From Actinomycetes bacterium (GTDB lineage: Bacteria; Actinomycetota; Acidimicrobiia; Acidimicrobiales; Palsa-688), in assembly GCA_021815935.1 (NCBI GenBank), contig JAKAZH010000071.1:1-8525 (forward strand): DNA of 8,525 bases, in the 5' to 3' direction. Each line of letters begins with the position of its first letter. Position 1 is the stretch's first letter. Under the pieces are notes generated by a model that saw only the letters and a program-made list of their open reading frames with translations, was not told where the DNA came from and made no database searches. Of this stretch, positions 1 to 5,906 are shown piece after piece. The position numbers and the translations under genes were made by a program.

Positions 1-257
1 ACAGAGACAACGAGGCGGAGGTTGGCGTTGATGAACTCGGCGCTGGCTGCCTCGCCGTCGCGGACGGCTTTGTTGAGCTTCCGTCGCTCGGAACTCGTGA
101 GGTTGTTGTTGGCAGCAAGGGCCTCGCGGCCGGACTGTCCTTCTTGGATGAGCCGGCCGAGGCGCATCTCGTCAGACTTGGTGAGCAACGGAAAACTTCC
201 GGCTTCGTCGAGATACAGTCCAAGAAGGTCGGGGGCGTAAGATGTGCTTTGGGCCAT
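1..257 (-). CDS. Sigma-70 family RNA polymerase sigma factor, N-terminal part (cut by window edge)
   Basis: The first 85 residues of an RNA polymerase sigma factor, which directs core polymerase to promoters. The ATG lies at 257-255 and the gene runs off the left edge. Residues about 10-40 (DLLGLYLDEAG, then LLTKSDEMRLGRLIQEG) match sigma region 1.2 of the RpoD/SigA-like group. Residues 75-85 (FINANLRLVVS) are the start of region 2.1, the conserved core-binding helix. The linker between them is short and charged, without a long acidic region 1.1, so the start is close to region 1.2. This could be the principal sigma factor or a group 2 paralogue; the DNA-binding regions 2.4 and 4.2 that would help decide are outside the window. 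No clear Shine-Dalgarno sequence precedes the ATG. The gene is 104 bp downstream of the CoA-transferase family gene on the same strand and may have its own promoter in that gap. Confidence 0.88.
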   Translation of the reverse strand, partial: MAQSTSYAPDLLGLYLDEAGSFPLLTKSDEMRLGRLIQEGQSGREALAANNNLTSSERRKLNKAVRDGEAASAEFINANLRLVVS

Positions 258-293
258 GACTCTAGTGTTAACCCCGGGGACCAGCGGATTATG

Positions 294-310
294 CCGGATC
301 TTGGGTCCGG
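294..310. other. Small stem-loop between the CoA-transferase family gene and the sigma factor gene
   Basis: A 7-bp inverted repeat (CCGGATC, loop TTG, GGTCCGG, with one G-T pair) lies in the 104-bp gap between two minus-strand genes. It is not followed by a T run on either strand, so it is not a classical intrinsic terminator. It could be a weak transcript-end or 5'-leader hairpin, or chance in GC-rich DNA. Confidence 0.2.
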
Positions 311-361
311 ATAACTGTGACTCTCGACACTTTCTTGGCCGGACTTGACCGTTTTGTAACT

Positions 362-1600
362 CTAGCGGTTTGTCTTGTCCCCAAACTCAAGGTTGTGGCG
401 GTGCTCAGGATGAGAAATTGCTATCAATCTGGCGGCCCGGTCGGCGTCGTTGCATCCTCGCAGGTCGGCAACCCCATACTCGGTCACAACCACGTCGACG
501 TCGCTGCGCGGGGTCGACACGACGTCGGGTCGCGCCACGATCGTCGAGTGCCCTCCGGCCGTGGCGGCCAACGCCACCACAGACAAGCCTCCGCGAGACG
601 CCGAGGCTGCGAGAGCGAAGTCGGGGTGGCCTCCGGGCCCGGCGACGATGCGCCCACCGGCCGACTCGACGTTGACGGAACCGTCCAGGCCGACCTGCAC
701 GGCGGTGTTGACAGCAACGAAACGCTCGATAGACGATACTGCGGTCAGGTCATGGCTCTCGGAGACCTCGATGAGCTCGAGGCGGCCCCCTGCGATCATC
801 GCCGCAAGGCGCTCTGCTCCCCAGACGTAGGCCGCCCGGGCGACGCCTTCGAGCAGACCTCGGGCTTCGAGGTCTGCCAGTTCGTCGGTGACAAGCCCGG
901 AATGCACGCTCACGGGAGCGTCCAAGCACGACACAACGGCCGCTCCGATCGCACCTGGACCCCACTGCAGCGTGGACCGCGGCGGTATCAAGCGAGCTAC
1001 GTGGCCGCCAATGGCGAGCTGGACCGGCCCACTTCGCACGCTCGGGGCCGGGTCCGGGGGCTCAGACCGATCTACGACGCCGAGCACTTCACATTCGGGA
1101 AGGAGCGGCCGGCCGGGAGGTGCCTTGCCCGGCCAGCGCTCCACGACAACCCTGCCCGCGGCCCGAGCAGCGGCGAGCGCCCAGCCGGGGCTTCCTGCCA
1201 CACGCCACGAGCCGCCTTCCTCCCACGAGCCGCCTTCCTCCCATGCGCCGACGACCACGATGTCCTGGCGCAGCCGACCAGAAAGGAGACACGGCAGCGT
1301 CGACAGGCGTACAGGGACGTAGTCGACGACTCCTGACGCCACCGCTCGCCTCGTGCCAGGCCCTACCAGGAACGTCGACATTTTGATCGGCATGTCCCCG
1401 CCGTCTGCACGTGCAAGCCACGGGGGTTCGCGGACGACCCAGCCGAGAAAGAGTTCGATCGACTTGGGGTTTGGTGCCCACCCGGGAAGCCCTCGCCCGC
1501 GGCCAACCGCATCGACGACCTGTTCTGGAGGTGGCAGCGCCCCGTCGGGGCCATCCGCGTACGCGACCCGCAGAGGCTTCCCTTGGGTAGCGGTCATCAC
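362..1600 (-). CDS. Acetyl-CoA hydrolase/CoA-transferase family protein, expected catalytic Glu apparently replaced
   Basis: A 412-residue member of the acetyl-CoA hydrolase/transferase family (Cat1, 4-hydroxybutyrate CoA-transferase and relatives), which moves CoA between acyl-CoA and a carboxylate in the cytosol. The N-terminal half contains GTRRAVASGVVDYVPVRLS (about 82-100). The C-terminal domain has LQWGPGAIGAAV (211-222), GSVNVESAGG (307-316) and VSTPRSDVDVVVTEYGVADLRG (361-382), the hallmark of the family. Known members carry the catalytic Glu in an H-[ST]-E motif after the LQ-G-G-AI stretch. Here that site reads VHSGLV (232-237), so the Glu appears to be Gly235. Residues 120-132 hold a tandem WEEGGS-WEEGGS-W in the loop where the family usually has an SPPD-HG sequence. 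The start is GTG at 1600 or ATG at 1597; GGCGGGGG lies 6 or 9 bases upstream. It is about 100 bp from both same-strand neighbours. Family assignment is firm; activity and substrate are open. Confidence 0.88.
   Translation of the reverse strand: MMTATQGKPLRVAYADGPDGALPPPEQVVDAVGRGRGLPGWAPNPKSIELFLGWVVREPPWLARADGGDMPIKMSTFLVGPGTRRAVASGVVDYVPVRLSTLPCLLSGRLRQDIVVVGAWEEGGSWEEGGSWRVAGSPGWALAAARAAGRVVVERWPGKAPPGRPLLPECEVLGVVDRSEPPDPAPSVRSGPVQLAIGGHVARLIPPRSTLQWGPGAIGAAVVSCLDAPVSVHSGLVTDELADLEARGLLEGVARAAYVWGAERLAAMIAGGRLELIEVSESHDLTAVSSIERFVAVNTAVQVGLDGSVNVESAGGRIVAGPGGHPDFALAASASRGGLSVVALAATAGGHSTIVARPDVVSTPRSDVDVVVTEYGVADLRGCNDADRAARLIAISHPEHRHNLEFGDKTNR
1206..1241. repeat. 18-bp perfect tandem duplication inside the CoA-transferase family gene
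   Basis: Two identical 18-bp copies (1206-1223 and 1224-1241, each cacgagccgccttcctcc on the plus strand) sit head to tail within the coding region. The length is a multiple of three, so the frame is kept and the protein gains one extra hexapeptide (WEEGGS twice at residues 120-131). Perfect identity suggests a recent slippage duplication. Confidence 0.85.
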
Positions 1601-1620
1601 TGGCGACCCCCGCCATCGAT

Positions 1621-1636
1621 CAGATCACATCTGTGA
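1621..1636. promoter_or_regulatory. Overlapping inverted repeats upstream of the CoA-transferase family gene (candidate operator)
   Basis: The 109-bp gap upstream of the CoA-transferase family gene contains two interlocking inverted repeats: CAGAT-CAC-ATCTG (1621-1633) and TCACA-TC-TGTGA (1625-1636). They lie about 20-36 bases before the start codon, where a dimeric regulator could block transcription or translation. The second resembles a half-site pair of the TGTGA/TCACA type, but the spacing (2 bp) is much shorter than a CRP site (6 bp). No regulator can be assigned. Confidence 0.3.
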
Positions 1637-1709
1637 ACGTCCACCTGACGTCTATACTTGGCACGCTCGTCACGGCGCGATAGGGATGCTTCTCCCCGCT
1701 GCGGCGTCC

Positions 1710-2576
1710 TCATCGGGCCGCCAAGGGCGCCCGGCGCCGGGTAGCAAGCCACGCCCCGCCGAGGATCATGACAAATCCAACGCCGGTGGCCCACGATACC
1801 GCTTCGCCGAGCACCGCAGCTCCGAGTGCCACCGCGACTGCGGGATTCAGGTAGGTGACGACCGTTGCTCTCACCGCCCCCATCTCGGCGATGAGAGCAA
1901 AGAATATTACGAAGGCAAGCGCAGTGCAGACGATTCCGAGAACGAGCAGTGACGCCACCGTCGTTGCCGGCAGGACCGTCGGTGGGTGCGCCACAGCCCA
2001 GGGGGCGTACACGAGCGCGCAGAAACCGACTGACACCGCAGCTATACCGAAGGGAGGCACGGAGCCGAGTCTCCTCGCCAGGATCGCCGGACCGGCCGCG
2101 TAGCCGATCACGGTCACTCCGACGATGCCTACAGGGCCGAGCTCGGAGCGGCCGACAGTGAAACCGAGGAGGACCGCGACTCCCGCCAGCCCTATAAGCA
2201 ACCCCGCCCCGTTGGCAACGCTGAGACGGTCATGTGCCGGCGAAGCCATCGCGATAACGGCTCCGATCAATGGAACGGCCGACACCAGAAGCCCGGTAAG
2301 TGAACTCGACAGACGCTGTTCCGCGTCTGCGAGAAGTACCCACGGAACGACGAGCTCGACGACGCTGTAGGCCAATAGCGGTTTCCAGTGCTCGACCAGG
2401 GGTCGTAGCTCACCGCGACGCGCAGCGATCGGCAGTAGCAGGACCGCGCCGATAGCAGTTCGTGCGAATACGAGATCCGGCGGGCTCACGTGCCGGACGG
2501 CTACCTTGATCAACAGGTACGGGACTCCCCAGATGATGCTCAAAGCTGCGAAGAACACCAGACCCCTGCGAGACAC
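1710..2576 (-). CDS. EamA/DMT-family membrane transporter
   Basis: A polytopic inner-membrane protein of the drug/metabolite transporter superfamily (EamA, RhaT-like), expected to export a small metabolite or amino acid; the substrate cannot be read from sequence. With the start used here it has 288 residues and about ten hydrophobic helices arranged as two EamA repeats. The first repeat opens with RGLVFFAALSIIWGVPYLLIKVAV (about 4-27, family-typical WG-PY). The second ends with a NPAVAVALGAAVLGE segment, followed by a last helix and a basic tail (ATRRRAPLAAR). The GTG at 2576-2574 was chosen because it starts right at the family N-terminus and has AAGG 8 bases upstream. In-frame upstream starts at 2609 (ATG) and 2636 (GTG) would add residues unlike the family and would run into the divergent kinase gene. 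A TATAAG box at 2591-2586 would place transcription start a few bases before this GTG. Confidence 0.87.
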   Translation of the reverse strand: MSRRGLVFFAALSIIWGVPYLLIKVAVRHVSPPDLVFARTAIGAVLLLPIAARRGELRPLVEHWKPLLAYSVVELVVPWVLLADAEQRLSSSLTGLLVSAVPLIGAVIAMASPAHDRLSVANGAGLLIGLAGVAVLLGFTVGRSELGPVGIVGVTVIGYAAGPAILARRLGSVPPFGIAAVSVGFCALVYAPWAVAHPPTVLPATTVASLLVLGIVCTALAFVIFFALIAEMGAVRATVVTYLNPAVAVALGAAVLGEAVSWATGVGFVMILGGAWLATRRRAPLAAR

Positions 2577-2612
2577 GCCGCAGACCTTATACGCGCATGG
2601 CACTATCATGGC
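2577..2612. promoter_or_regulatory. Compact divergent promoter region between EamA transporter and PfkB kinase
   Basis: Only 36 bp separate the two divergent start codons. On the minus strand TATAAG (2591-2586) resembles a -10 box and would give a transporter transcript with a leader of only about 3 bases. On the plus strand TATCAT (2604-2609) resembles a -10 box for the kinase but is only 3 bases from its ATG. No good -35 boxes are seen at standard spacing, and no Shine-Dalgarno precedes the kinase. If these calls are right, each gene's promoter extends into the other gene's 5' coding region. Confidence 0.35.
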
Positions 2613-3596
2613 ATGACAGCGCCGGAGCGTCACCACGTCACAGTCGTAGGCGAGGCCTTGATCGACCTCGTTCCGAGTGGCGGCCCGCTAACCTTCAAAG
2701 CCAAGGAGGGCGGCAGCCCGCTGAATGTCGCCGTCGGGCTAGCACGACTCGGGGTGCGGACATCCCTGATGGCCCGGCTGGGCGACAACGTTTTCGGCCG
2801 GGTGCTGCGACGTTACCTCGAATCCGAATCCGTCGACCTCTCGGCATCTCCAACCGCCTCCGAACCGACGACGCTGGCGGTCGTGTCCCTCGACGAGGCG
2901 GGAAACGCCATGTACGACTTCTACACAGACGGGACCGCCGACTGGCAGTGGTCGCTCGAGGAGCTCGACTTGGTTCCCACAGACACGACGATCGTGCATT
3001 TCGGGTCTATCGCCTCCTGGACCGATCCCGGATGGCTGCATATCGTCGAGCTCGTCGAGAAGCTACACGGCCGTGGCGATGTTCTGGTGAGCTACGACCC
3101 GAACGTCCGACCGATGCTTTGCGGAGGCCGCGACCAAGCGACGTCGAGGGTCGAACGAGCAGTGTCGTCAAGCCACCTCGTCAAGGTGTCTGCGGAGGAC
3201 CTGGCGTGGCTTTACCCCGACAAGTCCCCGGGGGCTGTGGCGCAGGGCTGGACCGAGCTCGGAGCCGGACTGGTTGTGGTGACGAGCGGCGCCGCAGGAG
3301 CGTCCGCCTATCACAGAGATGGGATCGCCGCGACCAGGCCGGCCGCGACGGTGAGCGTCGTAGATACTGTCGGCGCCGGGGACTCTTTCAGCGCCGCTCT
3401 CATAGCCGCGCTTTGCGATGCCGGCTTCGCGTCCCCCGGCAAGGTCGCTCTGATCGAGAGCAAAGCATTGGACGTAGCTCTCAGGTATGCGGTGATCGCT
3501 TCGTCGATCACCTGCTCACGCTCCGGAGCGAACCCGCCGACGTCGACGGAGGTGCAGAATGCGCTCGGAGCGGAAAACGAAAATATGTCAATCTGA
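2613..3596 (+). CDS. PfkB-family carbohydrate kinase (fructokinase-like)
   Basis: A 327-residue cytosolic ATP-dependent sugar kinase of the ribokinase/PfkB family. The N-terminus VVGEALIDLVP (11-21) is typical of the fructokinase branch. PfkB signature 1 is at GGSPLNVAVGLARLG (33-47). The ATP-site signature 2 is DTVGAGDSFSAAL (251-263), with Asp257 as the expected catalytic base and the GAG anion hole before it. YDFYTDGTADWQW in the middle is also fructokinase-like. The most likely substrate is a furanose or keto-sugar such as fructose, but related kinases use other sugars, so no gene symbol is given. The ATG at 2613 is chosen because upstream extension would run through the divergent transporter gene; no Shine-Dalgarno is seen, so the mRNA may be leaderless or have a very short leader. 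No sugar importer or hydrolase is adjacent. The tetR gene begins 42 bp downstream. Confidence 0.9.
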   Translation: MTAPERHHVTVVGEALIDLVPSGGPLTFKAKEGGSPLNVAVGLARLGVRTSLMARLGDNVFGRVLRRYLESESVDLSASPTASEPTTLAVVSLDEAGNAMYDFYTDGTADWQWSLEELDLVPTDTTIVHFGSIASWTDPGWLHIVELVEKLHGRGDVLVSYDPNVRPMLCGGRDQATSRVERAVSSSHLVKVSAEDLAWLYPDKSPGAVAQGWTELGAGLVVVTSGAAGASAYHRDGIAATRPAATVSVVDTVGAGDSFSAALIAALCDAGFASPGKVALIESKALDVALRYAVIASSITCSRSGANPPTSTEVQNALGAENENMSI

Positions 3597-3604
3597 CCCG
3601 CGCA

Positions 3605-3631
3605 TTGCCATCATCGTCAGGACGATATGAT
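3605..3631 (+). promoter_or_regulatory. Candidate tetR promoter
   Basis: TTGCCA (3605-3610, five of six to TTGACA) and TATGAT (3626-3631, five of six to TATAAT) are separated by 15 bp, which is shorter than the usual 16-18. The -10 box would place transcription start at about 3638, next to the ATG at 3639, implying a leaderless mRNA; consistently, no Shine-Dalgarno precedes tetR. An additional inverted repeat ATCGTC-AG-GACGAT (3613-3626) fills the spacer and could be a second operator half. Confidence 0.4.
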
Positions 3632-3640
3632 TTAAATCAT
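3627..3640. promoter_or_regulatory. 14-bp perfect palindrome over the tetR start codon (candidate operator)
   Basis: ATGATTTAAATCAT is an uninterrupted 14-bp palindrome that overlaps the candidate -10 box and the first two bases of the tetR ATG. It is strikingly AT-rich in a GC-rich window. TetR proteins are dimers that often bind palindromes over their own promoters, so autorepression is a natural reading. No copy of it was noticed upstream of the acyl-CoA dehydrogenase or kinase genes. Confidence 0.45.
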
Positions 3641-4244
3641 GACTGACAGAATTGATGGCCGTTCAGCGCGGCGCTCCCGCAATCGTGATGTCGTGATCGA
3701 ATCGGCACTGGCTCTGGTTGCCGAAGGCGACGATGATCCGTCAGTCGAACGGCTGACAGCGCACTCGGGTCTGTCGGCGCGCTCTATCTTCCGATACTTC
3801 GATGGCCTGGACGACTTGCGTCGTGCCGTCATCGCCCGGAACTTCGAGCGAGTATCCCCTCTGCTGGAGATACCGCAGATCGGCAAAGGTTCTCTGGCCG
3901 ATCGGATTACCCGTTTCGTCGACGCCCGGGTCAAAGTCAACGAGACCATGGCCGGCACAGCACGCACCGCCTACCTGAGAGCCCCGTACGTACCCGTGAT
4001 CGCCGAGGACATTGCCCGCTACCGCAAGCTGCTCGACGCGACAGTCCGTCAGCATTTCGCTGCCGAGCTCAAAAAGAGGAGCAAGGCCGAAGCGGACGAT
4101 CTGGTGTCCGTCATTGATGTGATCGCCTCGTTCGACAGCTGGGACATCATGACCCGCCAGCACCGGCGGACCCGGAGCCAGATCAAGCGGTCGTGGACGA
4201 CTGCCCTCGAATCCATCCTCGGGATGCCGAAAAAGGGCCGCTAG
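3639..4244 (+). CDS. TetR-family transcriptional regulator
   Basis: A 201-residue protein with the TetR layout: an N-terminal DNA-binding domain and a C-terminal all-helical ligand/dimer domain. The helix-turn-helix spans about residues 34-60, with VERLTAHSGLSARSIFRYF (36-54) carrying the classic 'GLS..SIFRYF' recognition-helix pattern. The basic N-terminal tail (RSARRSRNRD) precedes helix 1. Residues 80-200 have no recognisable ligand motif. The ATG at 3639 is the natural start, with no Shine-Dalgarno and a candidate -10 box at leaderless distance. A 14-bp palindrome covers the start, suggesting autoregulation. The gene ends on the same CTAG that ends the convergent acyl-CoA synthetase gene. 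Its targets are likely to be near, either itself or the dehydrogenase/synthetase pair, but this is inferred from position only. Confidence 0.88.
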   Translation: MTDRIDGRSARRSRNRDVVIESALALVAEGDDDPSVERLTAHSGLSARSIFRYFDGLDDLRRAVIARNFERVSPLLEIPQIGKGSLADRITRFVDARVKVNETMAGTARTAYLRAPYVPVIAEDIARYRKLLDATVRQHFAAELKKRSKAEADDLVSVIDVIASFDSWDIMTRQHRRTRSQIKRSWTTALESILGMPKKGR

Positions 4245-5884
4245 GCGTTCGACCCGCTATCTCGGGGCCAGTATCGGTCCCTGACCAAACGCTTGTACAG
4301 CTTCCCGGTCGGCAGTCTCGGAAGTTCGTTAACGAAGTCAACCTGCTTCGGGCATTTGAAATGCGCGAGGTGCTGGCGGCTGAAGTTGATCAGCTCTCGG
4401 GCGAGGTCCTCTCCCGGCTCATAGCCTGGCGCGGGTTCGACGACGGCTACCACCTTTTCGCCCATGTCGGGATCCGGAGCGCCGATCACTGCGACGTCAC
4501 TGACGCCTGGATGAGTCGAAAGAAGGTTCTCGGTCTCTTGGGGATAGATGTTCACCCCACCGGAGATGATCATGTAGCTTTTGCGGTCGGTCAGGTACAG
4601 CCACCCGTCTGCGTCGAGGTGGCCGATGTCGCCGACGGTGCTCATGTTGCCGTCTTCAGCCCGGCTCTCGGCAGTTTTTTCCGCATCCTCGAAGTACTCG
4701 AAGTTTGTCGCTCCACGAAACCACACCGTGCCGTCCGTGCCCGCCGGGCAGTCCAGGCCGTTCTCGTCGCGTATCACAACCTCGCCGAGGACTGCTCGTC
4801 CAACCGTCCCCGGATGGGCGAGCCATTCGGCGGACTCACAGAAGGTGAAACCGTTAGCCTCCGTAGCGCCGTAGTACTCGGTGATAATCGGCCCTAGCCA
4901 GTCGATCATCGCCTTCTTGACGGGAATCGGGCAGGGTGCTGCCGCGTGCACAATCCGCTGCAGCGACGACAGGTCGTAGCGGTCCCTGACATCCGCTGGG
5001 AGGCGCAGGAGGCGGCTGAACATCGTAGGGACCATCTGGCAGTGCGTGATCCGGTAGCGCTGCACCGCCGCCATCCAACCCTCCGGGTCGAAATGCTCCA
5101 TGACAACGGCAGTTGCACCGAGGCGCAGGGTGGCAGCAACGCTCGCCTGAGGCGCCGAATGGTACAGCGGCGCCGGGCTGAGATAGGTCATGTCCTCGGC
5201 GAAACCGAACAGGTACCGCACGAACTCCATTACAGGGAGAGCTTCCCCCGGGGGCACGTCCGGAAGCGCCCGATGGATCCCTTTGGGTTGGCCTGTCGTG
5301 CCAGACGAGTAGAGCATCGCAGCTCCGAGGCACTCGTCTGCGATCGGGGTCGACGGGTAGCTCTCGACCATGGAGACGAGGGGTTCCCATTCGCCGTCAG
5401 CGACCCCGGTGCCCGTAACGAAGAAGTGCTCCACCGCCGGACACGAAGTCGCAGCCTGCCGCGCCACGTCGAGCTTGTCCAGTGACGCGAAGAACGCCTT
5501 CGCCCTGCAGTTGGCGACGATGTAGGCGACTTCGTCTGGTCCGAGATAGCTGTTGATCAGGGTGTAGTACAGTCCGGCACGATCGGCCGCGCCCTCTATC
5601 TCGAGCATCGACGGGTCGTTTGAGGACAGGATCGCTATGTGGTCGCCACGGCGAAGGCCCTGGTCACGGAGCATATGGGCGATACGGTTCGCCTCCGCCT
5701 CGTAGTGGGCGAAGGTTACGGTCTCACCACTTCCGACCATGACGATGGCCGGCTTGTCGGGGTGGGCGGCAGCTGTCCGGGCGGCATACATTGCCCACCG
5801 ACAATAGTGCCGCCACCTTCCAGCATCGGTAAATGTCCGTTCCAGATTGGACGGCTCCCAGTCTCCACGTGGAGACTCGTCCAC
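4241..5884 (-). CDS. Acyl-CoA synthetase (AMP-binding, FadD4-like)
   Basis: A 547-residue ANL-superfamily adenylating enzyme that activates a carboxylic acid with ATP and loads it on CoA. The core motifs are in order: P-loop LYSSGTTGQPKG (191-202), APLYHSAP (238-245), YYGATE (337-342), VGDIGHLDADGWLYLTDR (417-434, with the ATP-ribose-binding Asp and hinge region), SGGVNIYPQE (441-450) and the C-terminal PTGKLYKR (525-532), where Lys528 is the expected catalytic lysine. Motif wording is close to mycobacterial FadD4-type synthetases, so a fatty acid, branched acid or steroid side chain is plausible. About 30 residues precede the usual domain start. The GTG at 5884 is the first start possible, because an in-frame TGA lies seven codons upstream. 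No good Shine-Dalgarno is seen, but the gene begins 22 bp after the dehydrogenase stop and is probably co-transcribed with it. Its stop is shared in the CTAG with tetR. Confidence 0.92.
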   Translation of the reverse strand: MDESPRGDWEPSNLERTFTDAGRWRHYCRWAMYAARTAAAHPDKPAIVMVGSGETVTFAHYEAEANRIAHMLRDQGLRRGDHIAILSSNDPSMLEIEGAADRAGLYYTLINSYLGPDEVAYIVANCRAKAFFASLDKLDVARQAATSCPAVEHFFVTGTGVADGEWEPLVSMVESYPSTPIADECLGAAMLYSSGTTGQPKGIHRALPDVPPGEALPVMEFVRYLFGFAEDMTYLSPAPLYHSAPQASVAATLRLGATAVVMEHFDPEGWMAAVQRYRITHCQMVPTMFSRLLRLPADVRDRYDLSSLQRIVHAAAPCPIPVKKAMIDWLGPIITEYYGATEANGFTFCESAEWLAHPGTVGRAVLGEVVIRDENGLDCPAGTDGTVWFRGATNFEYFEDAEKTAESRAEDGNMSTVGDIGHLDADGWLYLTDRKSYMIISGGVNIYPQETENLLSTHPGVSDVAVIGAPDPDMGEKVVAVVEPAPGYEPGEDLARELINFSRQHLAHFKCPKQVDFVNELPRLPTGKLYKRLVRDRYWPRDSGSNA

Positions 5885-5906
5885 AGGAGTCGGTGTGTGT
5901 CAGCTA

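Noticed and set aside
317..1336. Long plus-strand open frame opposite the CoA-transferase family gene
   Set aside because: Its translation is Arg/Gly/His-rich with no recognisable domain, while the minus strand has clear family motifs along the same DNA. It is a high-GC shadow frame.
1687..1700. GGGA/TCCC hairpin after the EamA gene as an intrinsic terminator
   Set aside because: The stem is only about 4 bp and there is no T run on the minus strand.
2490..2612. Upstream extension of the sugar kinase reading frame
   Set aside because: The extra 41 residues are antisense to the N-terminal helix of the EamA transporter and do not resemble the PfkB N-terminus, which begins at the ATG at 2613.
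4193..4897. Plus-strand open frame over the 3' end of the acyl-CoA synthetase gene
   Set aside because: It is antisense to the conserved C-terminal motifs of the synthetase and also overlaps the end of tetR; no family resemblance.
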